This document shows positions 24,759 to 34,899 of a DNA stretch of 57,694 nucleotides, piece after piece. Position numbers and translations under genes: made by a program. The DNA comes from an uncultured Pelagibacteraceae bacterium. Lineage in GTDB: Bacteria > Pseudomonadota > Alphaproteobacteria > Pelagibacterales > Pelagibacteraceae. The stretch spans positions 1-57,694 of the forward strand of contig CACKHN010000007.1 of the NCBI GenBank assembly GCA_902599995.1, given 5' to 3'. Every line of letters starts with the position of its first letter. Positions within the stretch are counted from its first letter, which is position 1. A model generated the notes under the pieces. That model saw only the letters and a program-made list of their open reading frames with translations. It searched no databases and was not told the origin of the DNA.

Positions 24759-25505
24759 ATGATTGGAATTTTAGGTGGAATGGGAACTCAAGCAGGACTT
24801 GACTTTTGTAATAAGCTTGCAATTCTGAATAGAGGAAAAATTGATCAAGAGTATCCTTTATTTTTACTTTACAACAAATCTAATATTCCTGGCAGGCCAG
24901 AGTCAATTGGGTCTCAAACAAAAAATCTTTCTAATAAATCAACAAATAAAGATAGTAAAAAAAAATACGAGAGAGTTTTAAAAAGTTTACTTAATGGCTG
25001 TAAAATGCTTGAGAAAAATAAATGTAAATTTATAGTTATCCCCTGTAATACAGCTCATTATTGGTATGATGATTTACAAAAAAAAATAAATATCCCAATA
25101 ATTAATATGCCCAAAGAGGTATTCAAATTTACCAAAAAGAATTGTAAGAAAAATTCAAAAGTAGGTCTTTTAGCAACTGAGGGCACTTTAAAAACTGGTG
25201 TCTATAGTAATTTTTTTGATAAAGATTACAATCTTTTGAAACCTACAGAAAGTTTCCAAAAAAATTCAGTAAATAAGGCAATTAAATTTGTAAAAATGGG
25301 TAATGTGCGTGCTGCAGAAAAAGCTATTAAACCTGCGATAAAATATTTAATGAGCATGAAATGCAAAAAAATAATTTTGGGGTGTACGGAACTTCCAATA
25401 GCAATATTTGCATTTAAATCATTTAAAAATATTAAGTCTTCAAAAATTTTTTTAGATCCCAATCTTATTTTGGCAGAATCTGCTATGGCTAAGTATAAAA
25501 ACTAA
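24759..25505 (+). CDS. Aspartate/glutamate racemase family protein
   Basis: A 248-residue PLP-independent amino-acid racemase. GILGGMGTQAGLDFCNKL is the N-terminal motif. The two catalytic cysteines are in VIPCNTAHYWYDDL (near residue 98) and ILGCTELPIA (near residue 210). Aspartate racemases of the YgeA/RacD type share PLFLLYNKSNIPGRPE-like segments. It converts L- and D-aspartate or a related acidic amino acid in the cytosol. A gene for an unknown 146-residue protein starts three bases after it, suggesting co-transcription. Confidence 0.9.
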   Translation: MIGILGGMGTQAGLDFCNKLAILNRGKIDQEYPLFLLYNKSNIPGRPESIGSQTKNLSNKSTNKDSKKKYERVLKSLLNGCKMLEKNKCKFIVIPCNTAHYWYDDLQKKINIPIINMPKEVFKFTKKNCKKNSKVGLLATEGTLKTGVYSNFFDKDYNLLKPTESFQKNSVNKAIKFVKMGNVRAAEKAIKPAIKYLMSMKCKKIILGCTELPIAIFAFKSFKNIKSSKIFLDPNLILAESAMAKYKN

Positions 25506-25508
25506 TTT

Positions 25509-25949
25509 ATGCAATCAAAGATTGAAAAGCCTTATGTGCTAAGAGTTGCTGAGTTTATTTATTCTAAAATAATTGAAATTAAAAATGAAAATCCTGGAAC
25601 TACTAATATTCAAGCTTTTGAAATATTTATGACATCAAAAGAATATAAATTAATTAGTTCAGGCGACTTTCACGATAAATGGTTTAGAGAATTAGAGGAG
25701 AATAACTATGTTGATAAAATTACAGGAAAAAAAATTACTAGTGAAACTATAAAATTATTAGAGGTACAAAAAGACTCAATGATAAAACTTCTAATGAAAA
25801 TTCCTAAACTTTATTATACAAAAAGTCATTTTCCCTTAGAAATTTCTCAAAGGGCCTTTGACCATCTATGGCGAGTCTGCGAAAGCTATGAAATGTGGTG
25901 CAAAGAGACAAAACAAGAAAAATTGATAAAACTAGATATCTTGAATTAG
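25509..25949 (+). CDS. Conserved protein of unknown function (146 residues)
   Basis: A soluble, largely helical protein rich in Lys and Glu with no motif I recognise. Notable segments are FEIFMTSKEYKLISSGDFHDKWFRELEENNYVD and a C-terminal SQRAFDHLWRVCESYEMWCKE with two cysteines and several aromatics. It follows the racemase gene after three bases and its stop overlaps the end of the convergent lipoprotein gene by four bases. Coding looks genuine from codon pattern and context. Confidence 0.7.
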   Translation: MQSKIEKPYVLRVAEFIYSKIIEIKNENPGTTNIQAFEIFMTSKEYKLISSGDFHDKWFRELEENNYVDKITGKKITSETIKLLEVQKDSMIKLLMKIPKLYYTKSHFPLEISQRAFDHLWRVCESYEMWCKETKQEKLIKLDILN

Positions 25950-26242
25950 TTAGACAATAATTTTTGCCTGGTTGTTTTAATTCTACTTTCTATTAACTTC
26001 TTTAGTTGCACATGAAATTTTTTTTCTTTATTTTTTTTATCAACTTTATCTTTGATATGAGTCAAAACGTCTTTACCAGTCTCATTTTTTAATGCTGTAT
26101 TAGCTCCATATTGGAAACCTGCTTGAAGTACATTTCCTGTAGTGGCAATCGTTACTCCAGGACCTAAAAACGATGTTGTTTGAATACATCCTGATAGAAT
26201 TACAAAATTTAAAATCAAAAATAATATTTTGAATTTTTTCAT
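25946..26242 (-). CDS. Small lipoprotein
   Basis: A 98-residue protein with a type II signal peptide: basic start MKKFK, hydrophobic stretch and lipobox ILSGC with Cys19. After the cysteine come QTTSFLGPGVTIATTGNVLQAGFQYGANTALKNETGKD, a glycine-rich region that may associate with the membrane, and a basic helical tail. No family assigned. It is convergent with the 146-residue unknown and divergent from the DMT transporter gene. Confidence 0.78.
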   Translation of the reverse strand: MKKFKILFLILNFVILSGCIQTTSFLGPGVTIATTGNVLQAGFQYGANTALKNETGKDVLTHIKDKVDKKNKEKKFHVQLKKLIESRIKTTRQKLLSN

Positions 26243-26350
26243 AAAGATTTGTTTAATTAATACTCATTAAAAAAATCAACTCAAGGTAGAATTATTTCGC
26301 ATTGAGTATTATTATTGAGACTATGTTGAATAATTAACTATAAAACAGAA

Positions 26351-27199
26351 ATGGTAAAAGTTTTTCCATTTATCTTTATCTTTCTATGGTCATCTGCATT
26401 TATCACTACTAAACCAATAATTGATAATAGCGATCCCTTTTCAGCTCTTGCTTTTAGATTTGCTTTGGTTGCTTTAGGGTTTTTTTTATTTTCTATTTAC
26501 TCTAAAAAAAAAATTATAATTGATAGAAAGAATTTTTTTGAATCTTTCTTCAGCGGTGTTCTTTTTCATGGAGTTTATTTAGGAGGTGTTTTTTTTTCAA
26601 TTTCAAAAGGAATGCCTACAGGTATAGCAGCACTCATAGTAACTCTACAACCAATACTCACAAATGCATTAAGTGGGCCAATTTTAAATGAAAAAGTTTC
26701 TCTAAAACAATGGATAGGGATTCTGTTGGGTTTTTCTGGTGCAGTAATAGTCTTAAGTTTTGATATTGGTAAAGAAATTCCTACTATTGGATTAGTTGCA
26801 ACAGTGGTTGCGTTAACAGCCATAACAACATCGACTATTTGGCAAAAAAAATTAAGTAATAATTTGCCTTTATCAGTCAGTAATATGAACCAAGCTTTAG
26901 GTGGATTTATTTTTCATATAATAATTATCGTTCTTTTTGCGGAACCTTACATTGATTTTTCAACTACCTTCATAATTGCAATGAGCCATCAAGTTTTTTT
27001 AGTATCCTTTGGTGCTTTCACAATTTTAATGTTTTTAATTAAAAAAAATTCTGCGAGCAAAACAGTTTCTATTTTCTTTTTAATTCCACCTACATCTGCA
27101 TTTATGGCTTGGCTTTTTTTAAATGAGAGCCTAAGTAATTTAGATCTTTTAGGTTTTTTAATTGCAACGATTGGTGTTTATATAGCTACAAGAGATTGA
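26351..27199 (+). CDS. EamA/DMT family transporter
   Basis: A 282-residue inner-membrane protein with about ten helices formed by two EamA repeats. Typical segments are FIFLWSSAFITTKPIID at the start, ALIVTLQPILTNALSGPILNEKVSLKQWIGILLGFSGAVIV in repeat one, and IFFLIPPTSAFMAWLFLNESLSNLDLLGFLIATIGVYIATR in repeat two. Members export amino acids or other metabolites. The substrate cannot be predicted. It is followed by the convergent sarcosine oxidase operon. Confidence 0.9.
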   Translation: MVKVFPFIFIFLWSSAFITTKPIIDNSDPFSALAFRFALVALGFFLFSIYSKKKIIIDRKNFFESFFSGVLFHGVYLGGVFFSISKGMPTGIAALIVTLQPILTNALSGPILNEKVSLKQWIGILLGFSGAVIVLSFDIGKEIPTIGLVATVVALTAITTSTIWQKKLSNNLPLSVSNMNQALGGFIFHIIIIVLFAEPYIDFSTTFIIAMSHQVFLVSFGAFTILMFLIKKNSASKTVSIFFLIPPTSAFMAWLFLNESLSNLDLLGFLIATIGVYIATRD

Positions 27200-27200
27200 A

Positions 27201-27788
27201 TTATTTACCTACAAAACCAAATTCTAAAGATGAGTCTGTTATTGAATGATAAAGAGACTCTCCAAAACTTCTTAAAGCAAAAATTCTAAAAGTATCTGGA
27301 TTATCGTTTAACATGTCAACAACTATAGACATCCCATTAAATGTAGAATTCAAGCAATTATTTTTATAAAATTCATTAAAATTAAACGGACATCCTTTTT
27401 TTAAAACTTCCTTAGCTTGATCACCTTCAAGCTCAATAATTGATTTTGAATGAGAAATATCAGTAACTGCAAAATCATCCTCTTTAAATTTTTTATCAAT
27501 TTCTGTGAAAATTTCTTTTTTAGTTGTTATGATCAACCAATTTCGTGGCCCATTCCAGAGAATTCGAGTATTTTCATTGTTTACGACAGTCAGTGGTTTT
27601 GAACTTATATTAAGATTATCTACTTTAATTTCCTCACATTCAACATTAGAACTTTTGAACTGAACAATCTGAATAATAAATAAGTTTTTTATCTCAGAAA
27701 TTTTAATTAAATTTTTTTCGTTTTTTCCTTCATAATCCCCAAAATTTCCTTTTTGATGGATGTATTCTAAAGCTGAAATTGAACTCAT
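27201..27788 (-). CDS. soxG: Sarcosine oxidase gamma subunit
   Basis: A 195-residue protein with a GcvT-like fold found in SoxG: residues [15 protein letters not shown] and [28 protein letters not shown] are recognisable, followed by [17 protein letters not shown]. It is the smaller structural subunit of heterotetrameric sarcosine oxidase. The start overlaps the soxA stop by four bases. It is the last gene of the soxBDAG operon. Confidence 0.9.
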   Translation of the reverse strand: MSSISALEYIHQKGNFGDYEGKNEKNLIKISEIKNLFIIQIVQFKSSNVECEEIKVDNLNISSKPLTVVNNENTRILWNGPRNWLIITTKKEIFTEIDKKFKEDDFAVTDISHSKSIIELEGDQAKEVLKKGCPFNFNEFYKNNCLNSTFNGMSIVVDMLNDNPDTFRIFALRSFGESLYHSITDSSLEFGFVGK

Positions 27789-30781
27789 GACCTAACTCTT
27801 TCCCCTTTTGGGTCAACATAATGTGATGAAACTATTTCAACTGGGATTACTTTATTTTTAAGTGGTGACATTACAAATAATTTTTCCCCAATCATATTTT
27901 TCCCATCTTTCAAAATTGCAAGTGAAAAAGGATTGTCGTGCTCTACACTCCAGCAGGAGGCAGATATGTGTCCTAATTTTTTATTTGGTAAAGGAGCCTT
28001 GGCGTCTTTAACTAAATGAGAACCCTCTGGAATACTTGTTTTTTTATCTAGAGGAACAACACCAACAATCTTTTGCCTATCTTTTGAGGTAAAAGCATCT
28101 CTATTTAAAGACCTTTTACCAATAAAATCTTTCTTTTTACTTACTAATCCATCTAATGAAGTGTCGTAAGGAATAGTTCTTCCATCAAGTTCTGATCCTG
28201 CTACATGTCCCATTTCAATTCTCAATGTGGATAATGCCTCCGTTCCATAAGGTTGAACTTGAAACTCTTGACCTAGCTCAATGATCTTCTCCCACATAAA
28301 GTTTCCATTATCAGACTCAACATTTACTTCATAAGCTAATTCGCCTGAAAATGAGATTCTGAAAATTCTAGCTTTAACTCCAAATAGATCAGACTCCATA
28401 TACCCCATAAATGGCAGTCCTTCGTTTGATACATCGTTGTTAGGAAATAATTTTTCTAATAATTTTCTAGATTTTGGTCCAGCTATTGCTGCTCCAGCCC
28501 ATTGCTCTGTTGTAGAAACTACATTAACATTCAATTCAGGCCAAACAAGTTGCAGGTAATATTCTAGATGTGAAAGTACATTTGCTGCTTGTGCCGTAGT
28601 AGTTGTCATATGATAATGATTTTCAGAAATTCTAGTTGTAGTTCCATCATCCATAACAATTCCATCTTCTCTAAGCATCACTCCGTATCTTGCCTTACCT
28701 ACTGGTAACTTTAACCAAGCATTTGTATAAACTCTGTTTAATAGTTCTGCTGCATCAGGGCCCTTTATGTCAATTTTTCCTAAAGTAGTAACATCACAAA
28801 CTCCAACATTTGTTCTTACATTTTTAGCTTCTCTCTTTGATGCTTCGAAAAGAGTTTCATTTCCTTGTTTATAGTATCTTGGTCTTAACCAAACTCCAGC
28901 ATCAACAAATACAGCATTATTTTTTTCATGCCATGAATGCATCGGAGATTTACGTGTAGGTTTGGAGTGTTTTCCAACTTCTCTACCTACGATTGCTCCA
29001 ATAGATACAGGTGTATATGGAGGTCTAAAAGTTGTATGACCTACAGCTGGTACTACTTTATTTTCAATATCAGAAACTAATTGTAATCCATTTAAATTGC
29101 TTGTTTTACCTTGGTCAGTTGCCATTCCAAGAGTCGTATACCTTTTAACATGCTCTATTGACCTATAACCCTCTTTCAGAGCAATTTCTATATCTGAAAC
29201 CGCAACATCGTTTTGAAAATCTAAAAATCTTTTATAATTTTTTCCTTTTGGCAAAGGCACGCACCAAAACTTGTCATGTTTTGAGGATTTCTTTTCTACA
29301 ACATTTGGAAAAGAAATTTTATTATCATTATTTGTTATTTTTTTTGACAAATCATACCCAGCTATAAATGAATTTTTTAAAGTTTCTTCTAATGTAAAAA
29401 CTCCATTGGCGGCACCTAAAGTTGTCTCATTCTGCTTAGATACTCCAGGGACGAAGGCATCTATCTCTTCTTTAAATCTAGTTTTATTACCTGATTGTGA
29501 TGCTAAATGAATTGTCGGTGTCCAAAAACCAGAAACGCAAATACAATCACATTTAATATTTTTAATTTCACCAAGTTGCTTTTTATCATCTGAAATTTTT
29601 GCTATATCTGCTGAACTTACTTTTTTATATCCTTTGGCAGCAACGACAACATATGAAAATTTAATTTCAACACCAAGATTTATTGCTTCATTAATTATTT
29701 CTGACTTAGGACTAACTCTAGAGTCTAAAACAATTGGGTTAATCCCATTTTTCTTAAATTCAATTGCTGTTTCATATCCACTATCATTATTTGTAAATAC
29801 TAAAGGATTTTTGCCAACTAACACGCCATATATTTTTAGATACTCTTTAGCTGCTGAAGACAACATTACTCCAGGAGTATCATTATTGCCAAATACTATT
29901 GGTCTTTCAATTGATCCTGATGAAATTAAAACTTCTTTTGCCCTGATATACCAAAGTCTCTGTTTTGGATGATATTTATTCGTCTTTGGGAGATGATCAC
30001 TAACTTTTTCGGACATCACCAACATATTGTGATCATAGTAACCAAACACTTGAGATCTATTTTTAACAATCACATTAGGCATTTTCTTTAGTTCAGAAAT
30101 AATACTATTAGCCCAATCTTCTCCTGATTGATTTCCAATATTTACATCGTTGGTTAATAAAGATCCTCCAAATCTTGGTTTGTCCTCAGCCAAAATTACT
30201 CTAGCACCATTTTTTGCAGCGGCATAAGCACTTGCTAATCCTGATGGACCCGAACCAGCAATTAATAAGTCACAATATTCATATTTATGTTCGTATCTTT
30301 CTTTATCATGTTTTGTAGAGGCGACACCTAAACCTGCAGCTTTTCTGATAAATGGTTCATAAACTCGATACCAAAAACTTTTAGGCCACATAAAAGTCTT
30401 ATAATAAAACCCTGAAGGTAAAAAAATTTTTAAAAAGTTATTAATTGCGCCAATATCAAAATTTACACTAGGCCAACAATTAACACTTTTGGCCTCTAGT
30501 CCCTCAAAGAGTTCTTGCTCCGTAGCTTTAATATTTGGCTCAGTTTCATTATTTCTATAAAGTTGAACAATTGCATAAGGCTCATCTACTCCAGCTCCAA
30601 AAAAACCTCTTGGTCTATGATATTTAAAACTTCTACCAATTAAATGAACTCCATTAGCAATTAAAGCAGATGCAAGAGTGTCTCCCTCGTAACCATAGTA
30701 TGTTTTTCCATTAAATTTAAATGACAATTTTTTATCTCTGTTAATGAGTCCACCTTTGTCTAATCTAAATGTTTGCGTCAT
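27785..30781 (-). CDS. soxA: Sarcosine oxidase alpha subunit
   Basis: A 998-residue multidomain subunit. An N-terminal ferredoxin-like domain (about 1-100, with [13 protein letters not shown] and [20 protein letters not shown]) precedes an NAD-binding/FAD oxidoreductase region ([21 protein letters not shown] near residue 165). The C-terminal half is a GcvT tetrahydrofolate domain (from about residue 610, [22 protein letters not shown]). The complex oxidises sarcosine to glycine, H2O2 and 5,10-methylene-THF. N-methylglutamate dehydrogenase (MgdABCD) has the same architecture, so that activity is an alternative. Overlaps of four bases with soxD and soxG show a tight operon. Confidence 0.93.
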   Translation of the reverse strand: MTQTFRLDKGGLINRDKKLSFKFNGKTYYGYEGDTLASALIANGVHLIGRSFKYHRPRGFFGAGVDEPYAIVQLYRNNETEPNIKATEQELFEGLEAKSVNCWPSVNFDIGAINNFLKIFLPSGFYYKTFMWPKSFWYRVYEPFIRKAAGLGVASTKHDKERYEHKYEYCDLLIAGSGPSGLASAYAAAKNGARVILAEDKPRFGGSLLTNDVNIGNQSGEDWANSIISELKKMPNVIVKNRSQVFGYYDHNMLVMSEKVSDHLPKTNKYHPKQRLWYIRAKEVLISSGSIERPIVFGNNDTPGVMLSSAAKEYLKIYGVLVGKNPLVFTNNDSGYETAIEFKKNGINPIVLDSRVSPKSEIINEAINLGVEIKFSYVVVAAKGYKKVSSADIAKISDDKKQLGEIKNIKCDCICVSGFWTPTIHLASQSGNKTRFKEEIDAFVPGVSKQNETTLGAANGVFTLEETLKNSFIAGYDLSKKITNNDNKISFPNVVEKKSSKHDKFWCVPLPKGKNYKRFLDFQNDVAVSDIEIALKEGYRSIEHVKRYTTLGMATDQGKTSNLNGLQLVSDIENKVVPAVGHTTFRPPYTPVSIGAIVGREVGKHSKPTRKSPMHSWHEKNNAVFVDAGVWLRPRYYKQGNETLFEASKREAKNVRTNVGVCDVTTLGKIDIKGPDAAELLNRVYTNAWLKLPVGKARYGVMLREDGIVMDDGTTTRISENHYHMTTTTAQAANVLSHLEYYLQLVWPELNVNVVSTTEQWAGAAIAGPKSRKLLEKLFPNNDVSNEGLPFMGYMESDLFGVKARIFRISFSGELAYEVNVESDNGNFMWEKIIELGQEFQVQPYGTEALSTLRIEMGHVAGSELDGRTIPYDTSLDGLVSKKKDFIGKRSLNRDAFTSKDRQKIVGVVPLDKKTSIPEGSHLVKDAKAPLPNKKLGHISASCWSVEHDNPFSLAILKDGKNMIGEKLFVMSPLKNKVIPVEIVSSHYVDPKGERVRS

Positions 30782-31050
30782 TTGGAAACTTCCTCATCAG
30801 CTTTGTATGTATTAAATATCTCATGAGTAGCAGTGTCTCTTTCAACTTTAATCCATTGTCTACATCCAGACAGATGTTGCCATAACTCTAAATGCTTACC
30901 TCTTAAACTTTTTCGATTATAAACAAAATTATCCCATTCTTCATTAGAGATTTCTTTATTAAGCTCTGGTCTTTTTATGCTAGCATCGCCACCATAAGAA
31001 AATTCATTTTGTGACCTCATACCACAATACGGACATTTAATATAAAGCAT
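30778..31050 (-). CDS. soxD: Sarcosine oxidase delta subunit
   Basis: A 90-residue subunit with the zinc site expected of SoxD: Cys6 and Cys9 in IKCPYCGMRSQNEF, and His59 and Cys63 in LWQHLSGCRQW. The NEFSYGGDA and RGKHLELWQH segments are family hallmarks. It follows soxB without a gap and overlaps soxA by four bases. Confidence 0.95.
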   Translation of the reverse strand: MLYIKCPYCGMRSQNEFSYGGDASIKRPELNKEISNEEWDNFVYNRKSLRGKHLELWQHLSGCRQWIKVERDTATHEIFNTYKADEEVSK

Positions 31051-32307
31051 TTAAGATATCCAAGTCTTAGTACCAAGTCCTTTTTCGTCAATCAAATGGC
31101 CAGTGCTAAAACGATTTAAACTATACCCAGCATTTAGTTCATGAACTCTATCTTGTGCAATTGTGTGAGCAAAAGTCCAACCAGATGCAGGTGTTGCTTT
31201 AAAACCACCATAACACCATCCACAGTTTAAATACAAACCATCTATATGTGTTTTGTCAATTATAGGTGAACCATCCATTGACATGTCCATTATACCACCC
31301 CAAGTTCTAAGCATTTTTAATTTGCTTAAAAAAGGCATCATTGCAATACCCTCTGTCAGAACATGTTGAAGAGTTGGTAAATTTCCTCTTTGAGCATAAC
31401 TGTTATATCCATCAAGGTCTCCACCCATTACCATTTCTCCTTTATCGGATTGACTAATGTAAAAATGACCAGCACCAAAAGTTACAACTCTATCTAAAAT
31501 TGGTTTAACTGGTTCTGATACGCATGCTTGAAGAAGATGAGTTTCTATTGGTAAAGTCATATTTAACTTTTCAGCTAAAATATTTGTACTTCCAGCAACA
31601 CATAATCCAACTTTTTTGGTTTTTATATTTCCTCGGGATGTTCTTATGCCGTTAATTTTACCTGCTATAACATCAAAACCTGTTACTTCACAATTTTGAA
31701 TTATATCAACCCCCATAGAGTCTGCTTGACGTGCATATCCCCAAGCAACTGCATCGTGTCTTGCTGTTCCAGCACTTGGCTGCATTAATCCCCCAAAAAT
31801 TGGAAACCTTACGTTTTCAGAAAAGTCAGCCATAGGAATTATCTCTCTTACTTGTTCACGGTTTAATAAGATTGCGTCAATCCCATTTAATCTCATTGAA
31901 TTTCCTCGTCTTGCATAAGCATTCATTTGTGCATCAGAGTGTGCAAGATTAATTATTCCTCGTGGGGAAAACATCACATTATAATTTAAATCTTGACTCA
32001 TTTTTCTCCACAGATCCATTCCAAACTCACTGAAGAGTGCGTTTTCATCATGCATATAATTTGATCTAATTATTGTTGTGTTTCTTCCAACGTTTCCACC
32101 ACCTATCCAACCTTTTTCAATAATTGCTACCTTGGTAATATTGTGTTCTTTTGCAAGATAATATGCAGTAGCAAGCCCATGGCCTCCACCACCAATAATA
32201 ACTACATCATATTCCTCTTTTGGAGTTGGATCCTTCCAAGCTAAATCCCAGTTTTCATGATTAGAAAATGCATTTTTAACTAAATTAAATATGGAATATT
32301 TTTGCAT
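31051..32307 (-). CDS. soxB: Sarcosine oxidase beta subunit
   Basis: A 418-residue DAO-type flavoprotein that holds the catalytic flavins. The dinucleotide motif is VVIIGGGGHGLATAYYLA (residues 35-52), followed by GGNVGRNTTIIRSNY. His184 in TARHDAVAWGYAR matches the histidine that carries covalent FMN in heterotetrameric sarcosine oxidases. This is the first gene of soxBDAG and diverges from fhs across 127 bases. Together with DMGDH upstream in the window it completes dimethylglycine to glycine. Confidence 0.95.
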   Translation of the reverse strand: MQKYSIFNLVKNAFSNHENWDLAWKDPTPKEEYDVVIIGGGGHGLATAYYLAKEHNITKVAIIEKGWIGGGNVGRNTTIIRSNYMHDENALFSEFGMDLWRKMSQDLNYNVMFSPRGIINLAHSDAQMNAYARRGNSMRLNGIDAILLNREQVREIIPMADFSENVRFPIFGGLMQPSAGTARHDAVAWGYARQADSMGVDIIQNCEVTGFDVIAGKINGIRTSRGNIKTKKVGLCVAGSTNILAEKLNMTLPIETHLLQACVSEPVKPILDRVVTFGAGHFYISQSDKGEMVMGGDLDGYNSYAQRGNLPTLQHVLTEGIAMMPFLSKLKMLRTWGGIMDMSMDGSPIIDKTHIDGLYLNCGWCYGGFKATPASGWTFAHTIAQDRVHELNAGYSLNRFSTGHLIDEKGLGTKTWIS

Positions 32308-32434
32308 GATTAATTTTATAACAAAGAATATAAATAGTTCTTATTTTTTTTATATATATTTTTTAGAAGTTTCCAAATATGACAAAAAAGGATAAGAAGT
32401 CTGCAACGACAACATATAATTTATAGAAATAATA

Positions 32435-34120
32435 ATGAGTAATGTTAAATCAGATATTCAAATAGCTAGAGAAGCAAAAATGCAGCCTATAAATGAGGTG
32501 TTAGCAAAAATTAATGTTCCAGATGAGAGCGCTTCTTTTAGTCCCATGGGGCGACACATTGCAAAAATTAATTTGGAATATTTAGATACATTAAAAGATA
32601 AACCTAATGGTAAATTAATTTTAGTCACTGCGATTACTCCTACACCTGCTGGTGAAGGTAAAACTACCACCTCAGTTGGATTAAATGATGGTTTAAATAA
32701 AATAGGAAAAAAATCTATAGTCTGTTTAAGAGAGCCAAGTCTTGGACCTTCCTTTGGAATGAAAGGTGGTGCTGCTGGAGGAGGTTACGCGCAAGTTGTT
32801 CCTATGGAACAAATTAATTTACATTTTACTGGAGATTTTCATGCAATTACATCAGCTCATAATTTATTATCAGCATTAATCGATAATCATATCTATTGGG
32901 GCAACAAATTAGATATAGATGTAAGACGGATTGTTTGGAAAAGAGTTATGGATATGAACGACCGTTCATTAAGATCAATAAATATAAATTTAGGTGGAGT
33001 TGCAAATGGTTTTCCAAGGGAAGATGGGTTTGATATTACTGTTGCATCAGAAATTATGGCAATTTTCTGCTTATCAAATGATTTAGAAGATTTAGAAAAG
33101 AGGATAGGTAACATAACTATTGCTTATACCAGAGACAAGAAACCGGTTTACGCGAAAGACTTGAAAGCACATGGTCCAATGACAGTATTATTAAAAGATG
33201 CTATCAGACCAAATGTAACTCAAACATTAGAAAATAATCCTGCAATTATTCATGGTGGTCCATTTGCAAACATTGCGCATGGGTGTAACTCAGTTATAGC
33301 AACTAAAACTGGATTGAAACTAGCAGACTATGTTGTAACAGAAGCTGGTTTTGGTGCTGATTTAGGAGCAGAAAAGTTTTTAGATATTAAATGCAGAAAA
33401 TCCAATCTAAAACCAAGTTGTGTTGTCATCGTAGCAACAATTAGAGCTTTAAAAATGCATGGTGGTCTTGCAAAAGATGACTTAAAAAATGAAAATGTTG
33501 ATGCTTTAAAAAAAGGTCTAGTGAATCTTGAAAGACATATAGAAAACGTAAAAAAATTTGGATTACCTGTTGCGATTGCTGTTAATCATTTTATTAAAGA
33601 TACAGATAATGAGGTAAAAGCTTTAATTGATTTTTGTGAAACTTTAGGCGTTAAAGCAAGTTTATGCACACACTGGGCAAATGGTGGTGAAGGAACAAAA
33701 GAATTAGCAAAACATGTTGTCGATTTATGTGAAAAAAAAGATGTAAAGTTTAATTTTCTTTATGAAAGTAAAACTCCTCTTTTTAAAAAAATAGAAATAA
33801 TTGCAAAAGAAATTTATAGGGCTGATGAAGTAATTGCTGATACAAAAATAAGAGATCAATTAAAAGGTTTTGAAGTTGCAGGCTATAGAGAATTGCCAAT
33901 TTGTGTAGCAAAAACACAATACAGTTTTTCAACTGATCCAAATATTAAAGGTGCACCAACTGGTCATGTTTTGCCTGTTAGAGAAATAAGATTATCGTCA
34001 GGTGCAGAATTTATTGTTGTTGTTTGTGGAGCAATTATGACTATGCCAGGACTACCTCGTGTTCCTGCAGCAGACTCCATAAAACTAAATGATAAGGGTG
34101 AAATCGAAGGATTATTCTAA
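32435..34120 (+). CDS. fhs: Formate-tetrahydrofolate ligase
   Basis: A 561-residue enzyme interconverting formate, ATP and THF with 10-formyl-THF. The P-loop [17 protein letters not shown] lies near residue 67, and [37 protein letters not shown] is the long signature. [17 protein letters not shown] and [13 protein letters not shown] segments complete the family pattern. Running in reverse it yields ATP from methyl-derived one-carbon units, a role proposed for SAR11. It is divergent from soxBDAG, whose product feeds it through the folate pool, and overlaps the convergent amidotransferase gene by four bases. Confidence 0.97.
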   Translation: MSNVKSDIQIAREAKMQPINEVLAKINVPDESASFSPMGRHIAKINLEYLDTLKDKPNGKLILVTAITPTPAGEGKTTTSVGLNDGLNKIGKKSIVCLREPSLGPSFGMKGGAAGGGYAQVVPMEQINLHFTGDFHAITSAHNLLSALIDNHIYWGNKLDIDVRRIVWKRVMDMNDRSLRSININLGGVANGFPREDGFDITVASEIMAIFCLSNDLEDLEKRIGNITIAYTRDKKPVYAKDLKAHGPMTVLLKDAIRPNVTQTLENNPAIIHGGPFANIAHGCNSVIATKTGLKLADYVVTEAGFGADLGAEKFLDIKCRKSNLKPSCVVIVATIRALKMHGGLAKDDLKNENVDALKKGLVNLERHIENVKKFGLPVAIAVNHFIKDTDNEVKALIDFCETLGVKASLCTHWANGGEGTKELAKHVVDLCEKKDVKFNFLYESKTPLFKKIEIIAKEIYRADEVIADTKIRDQLKGFEVAGYRELPICVAKTQYSFSTDPNIKGAPTGHVLPVREIRLSSGAEFIVVVCGAIMTMPGLPRVPAADSIKLNDKGEIEGLF

Positions 34121-34899
34121 TTAATGTAATTTAACCAATTTTCTAATTCCCTCATCCTAGAAATTTTATCAAGTTTTTTATTTTCTCTTTCAATATGTTC
34201 TATATGGTTCATAATTTCCTTTTCATCACTAAAAGCTCCCTTTTTTAATAGCTTCTCTTTTCTAAAAATAATAATGTTAACCATTTTATTGTATGTAATT
34301 TCTGGATGATATTGAAGCCCCCAAATATCACAATCATTAACTTTAAAATTTAAACCTTGAACTTTATTTATTGGATTTGAAGCTAATAATAGAGAATTTT
34401 GTGGCATGGTAACTACTTCATCAAAATTGAAAGCAGGTGTATTAAATTTTTTTTTTTTATTTTTATAAAGTGGATGATCTAGCCCTCTTTCATTTATTTC
34501 AATATCAACTGCTATTCCTTTATGTGAACCTCTAGTACCTTTTTTTACCTCACCCCCTGCAGCTGTAACAGCTACTTGCATACCCCAACATATTGCTAAG
34601 ATTTTTTTAATTTTTTTTTGACATTCTTTCATAAAGTGGATTTGTCTTCTAATTTCAGGAGTATCATTATAAATATTTAGACTACTACCACCCCAAATAA
34701 GTCCATCATAACTGTTTAGATCATCTATATTTTTGTATATATTTTCATCTGATGAAGGATTTACAACATCAGTTGTCAAATCTTTTGTGAAAAAGCCAAG
34801 ACTATCCCTCAAACTTTCAGTATGTGTTTGTATACCTGCAGATGAAAAATGTTGATTTTCTTCTTTTAAATTCCCTTCAACAATTAATATTTTTTTCAT
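34117..34899 (-). CDS. Class I glutamine amidotransferase-like protein
   Basis: A 260-residue class I GATase domain protein. The nucleophile is Cys104 in [18 protein letters not shown], and the His/Glu of the triad are in [12 protein letters not shown]. It resembles stand-alone GMP-synthase-like amidotransferases that hydrolyse glutamine or gamma-glutamyl compounds in the cytosol. It is coupled (TAATG) to an upstream iron alcohol dehydrogenase. Gamma-glutamyl intermediates occur in the methylamine route of this window, but a link is only a suggestion. Confidence 0.85.
   Translation of the reverse strand: MKKILIVEGNLKEENQHFSSAGIQTHTESLRDSLGFFTKDLTTDVVNPSSDENIYKNIDDLNSYDGLIWGGSSLNIYNDTPEIRRQIHFMKECQKKIKKILAICWGMQVAVTAAGGEVKKGTRGSHKGIAVDIEINERGLDHPLYKNKKKKFNTPAFNFDEVVTMPQNSLLLASNPINKVQGLNFKVNDCDIWGLQYHPEITYNKMVNIIIFRKEKLLKKGAFSDEKEIMNHIEHIERENKKLDKISRMRELENWLNYIN

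Noticed and set aside
29634..29972. 112-residue open frame on the plus strand inside soxA
   Set aside because: Opposite-strand shadow of a well supported gene; no ribosome-binding site or family resemblance.
27201..32307. Annotation of this cluster as N-methylglutamate dehydrogenase (mgdABCD)
   Set aside because: Architecture is the same, but mgdABCD normally follows mgsABC, which runs off the right edge; position with fhs favours sarcosine oxidase. Not fully excluded.
32379..32426. 15-codon frame in the leader of fhs (starts MTKKDKKS)
   Set aside because: Very short, no clear ribosome-binding site and no control-codon run that would suggest an attenuator; likely chance.
32308..32434. Possible riboswitch between soxB and fhs
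   Set aside because: The 127 bases are almost all A and T with no paired GC-rich stem resembling glycine, THF or SAM riboswitches.
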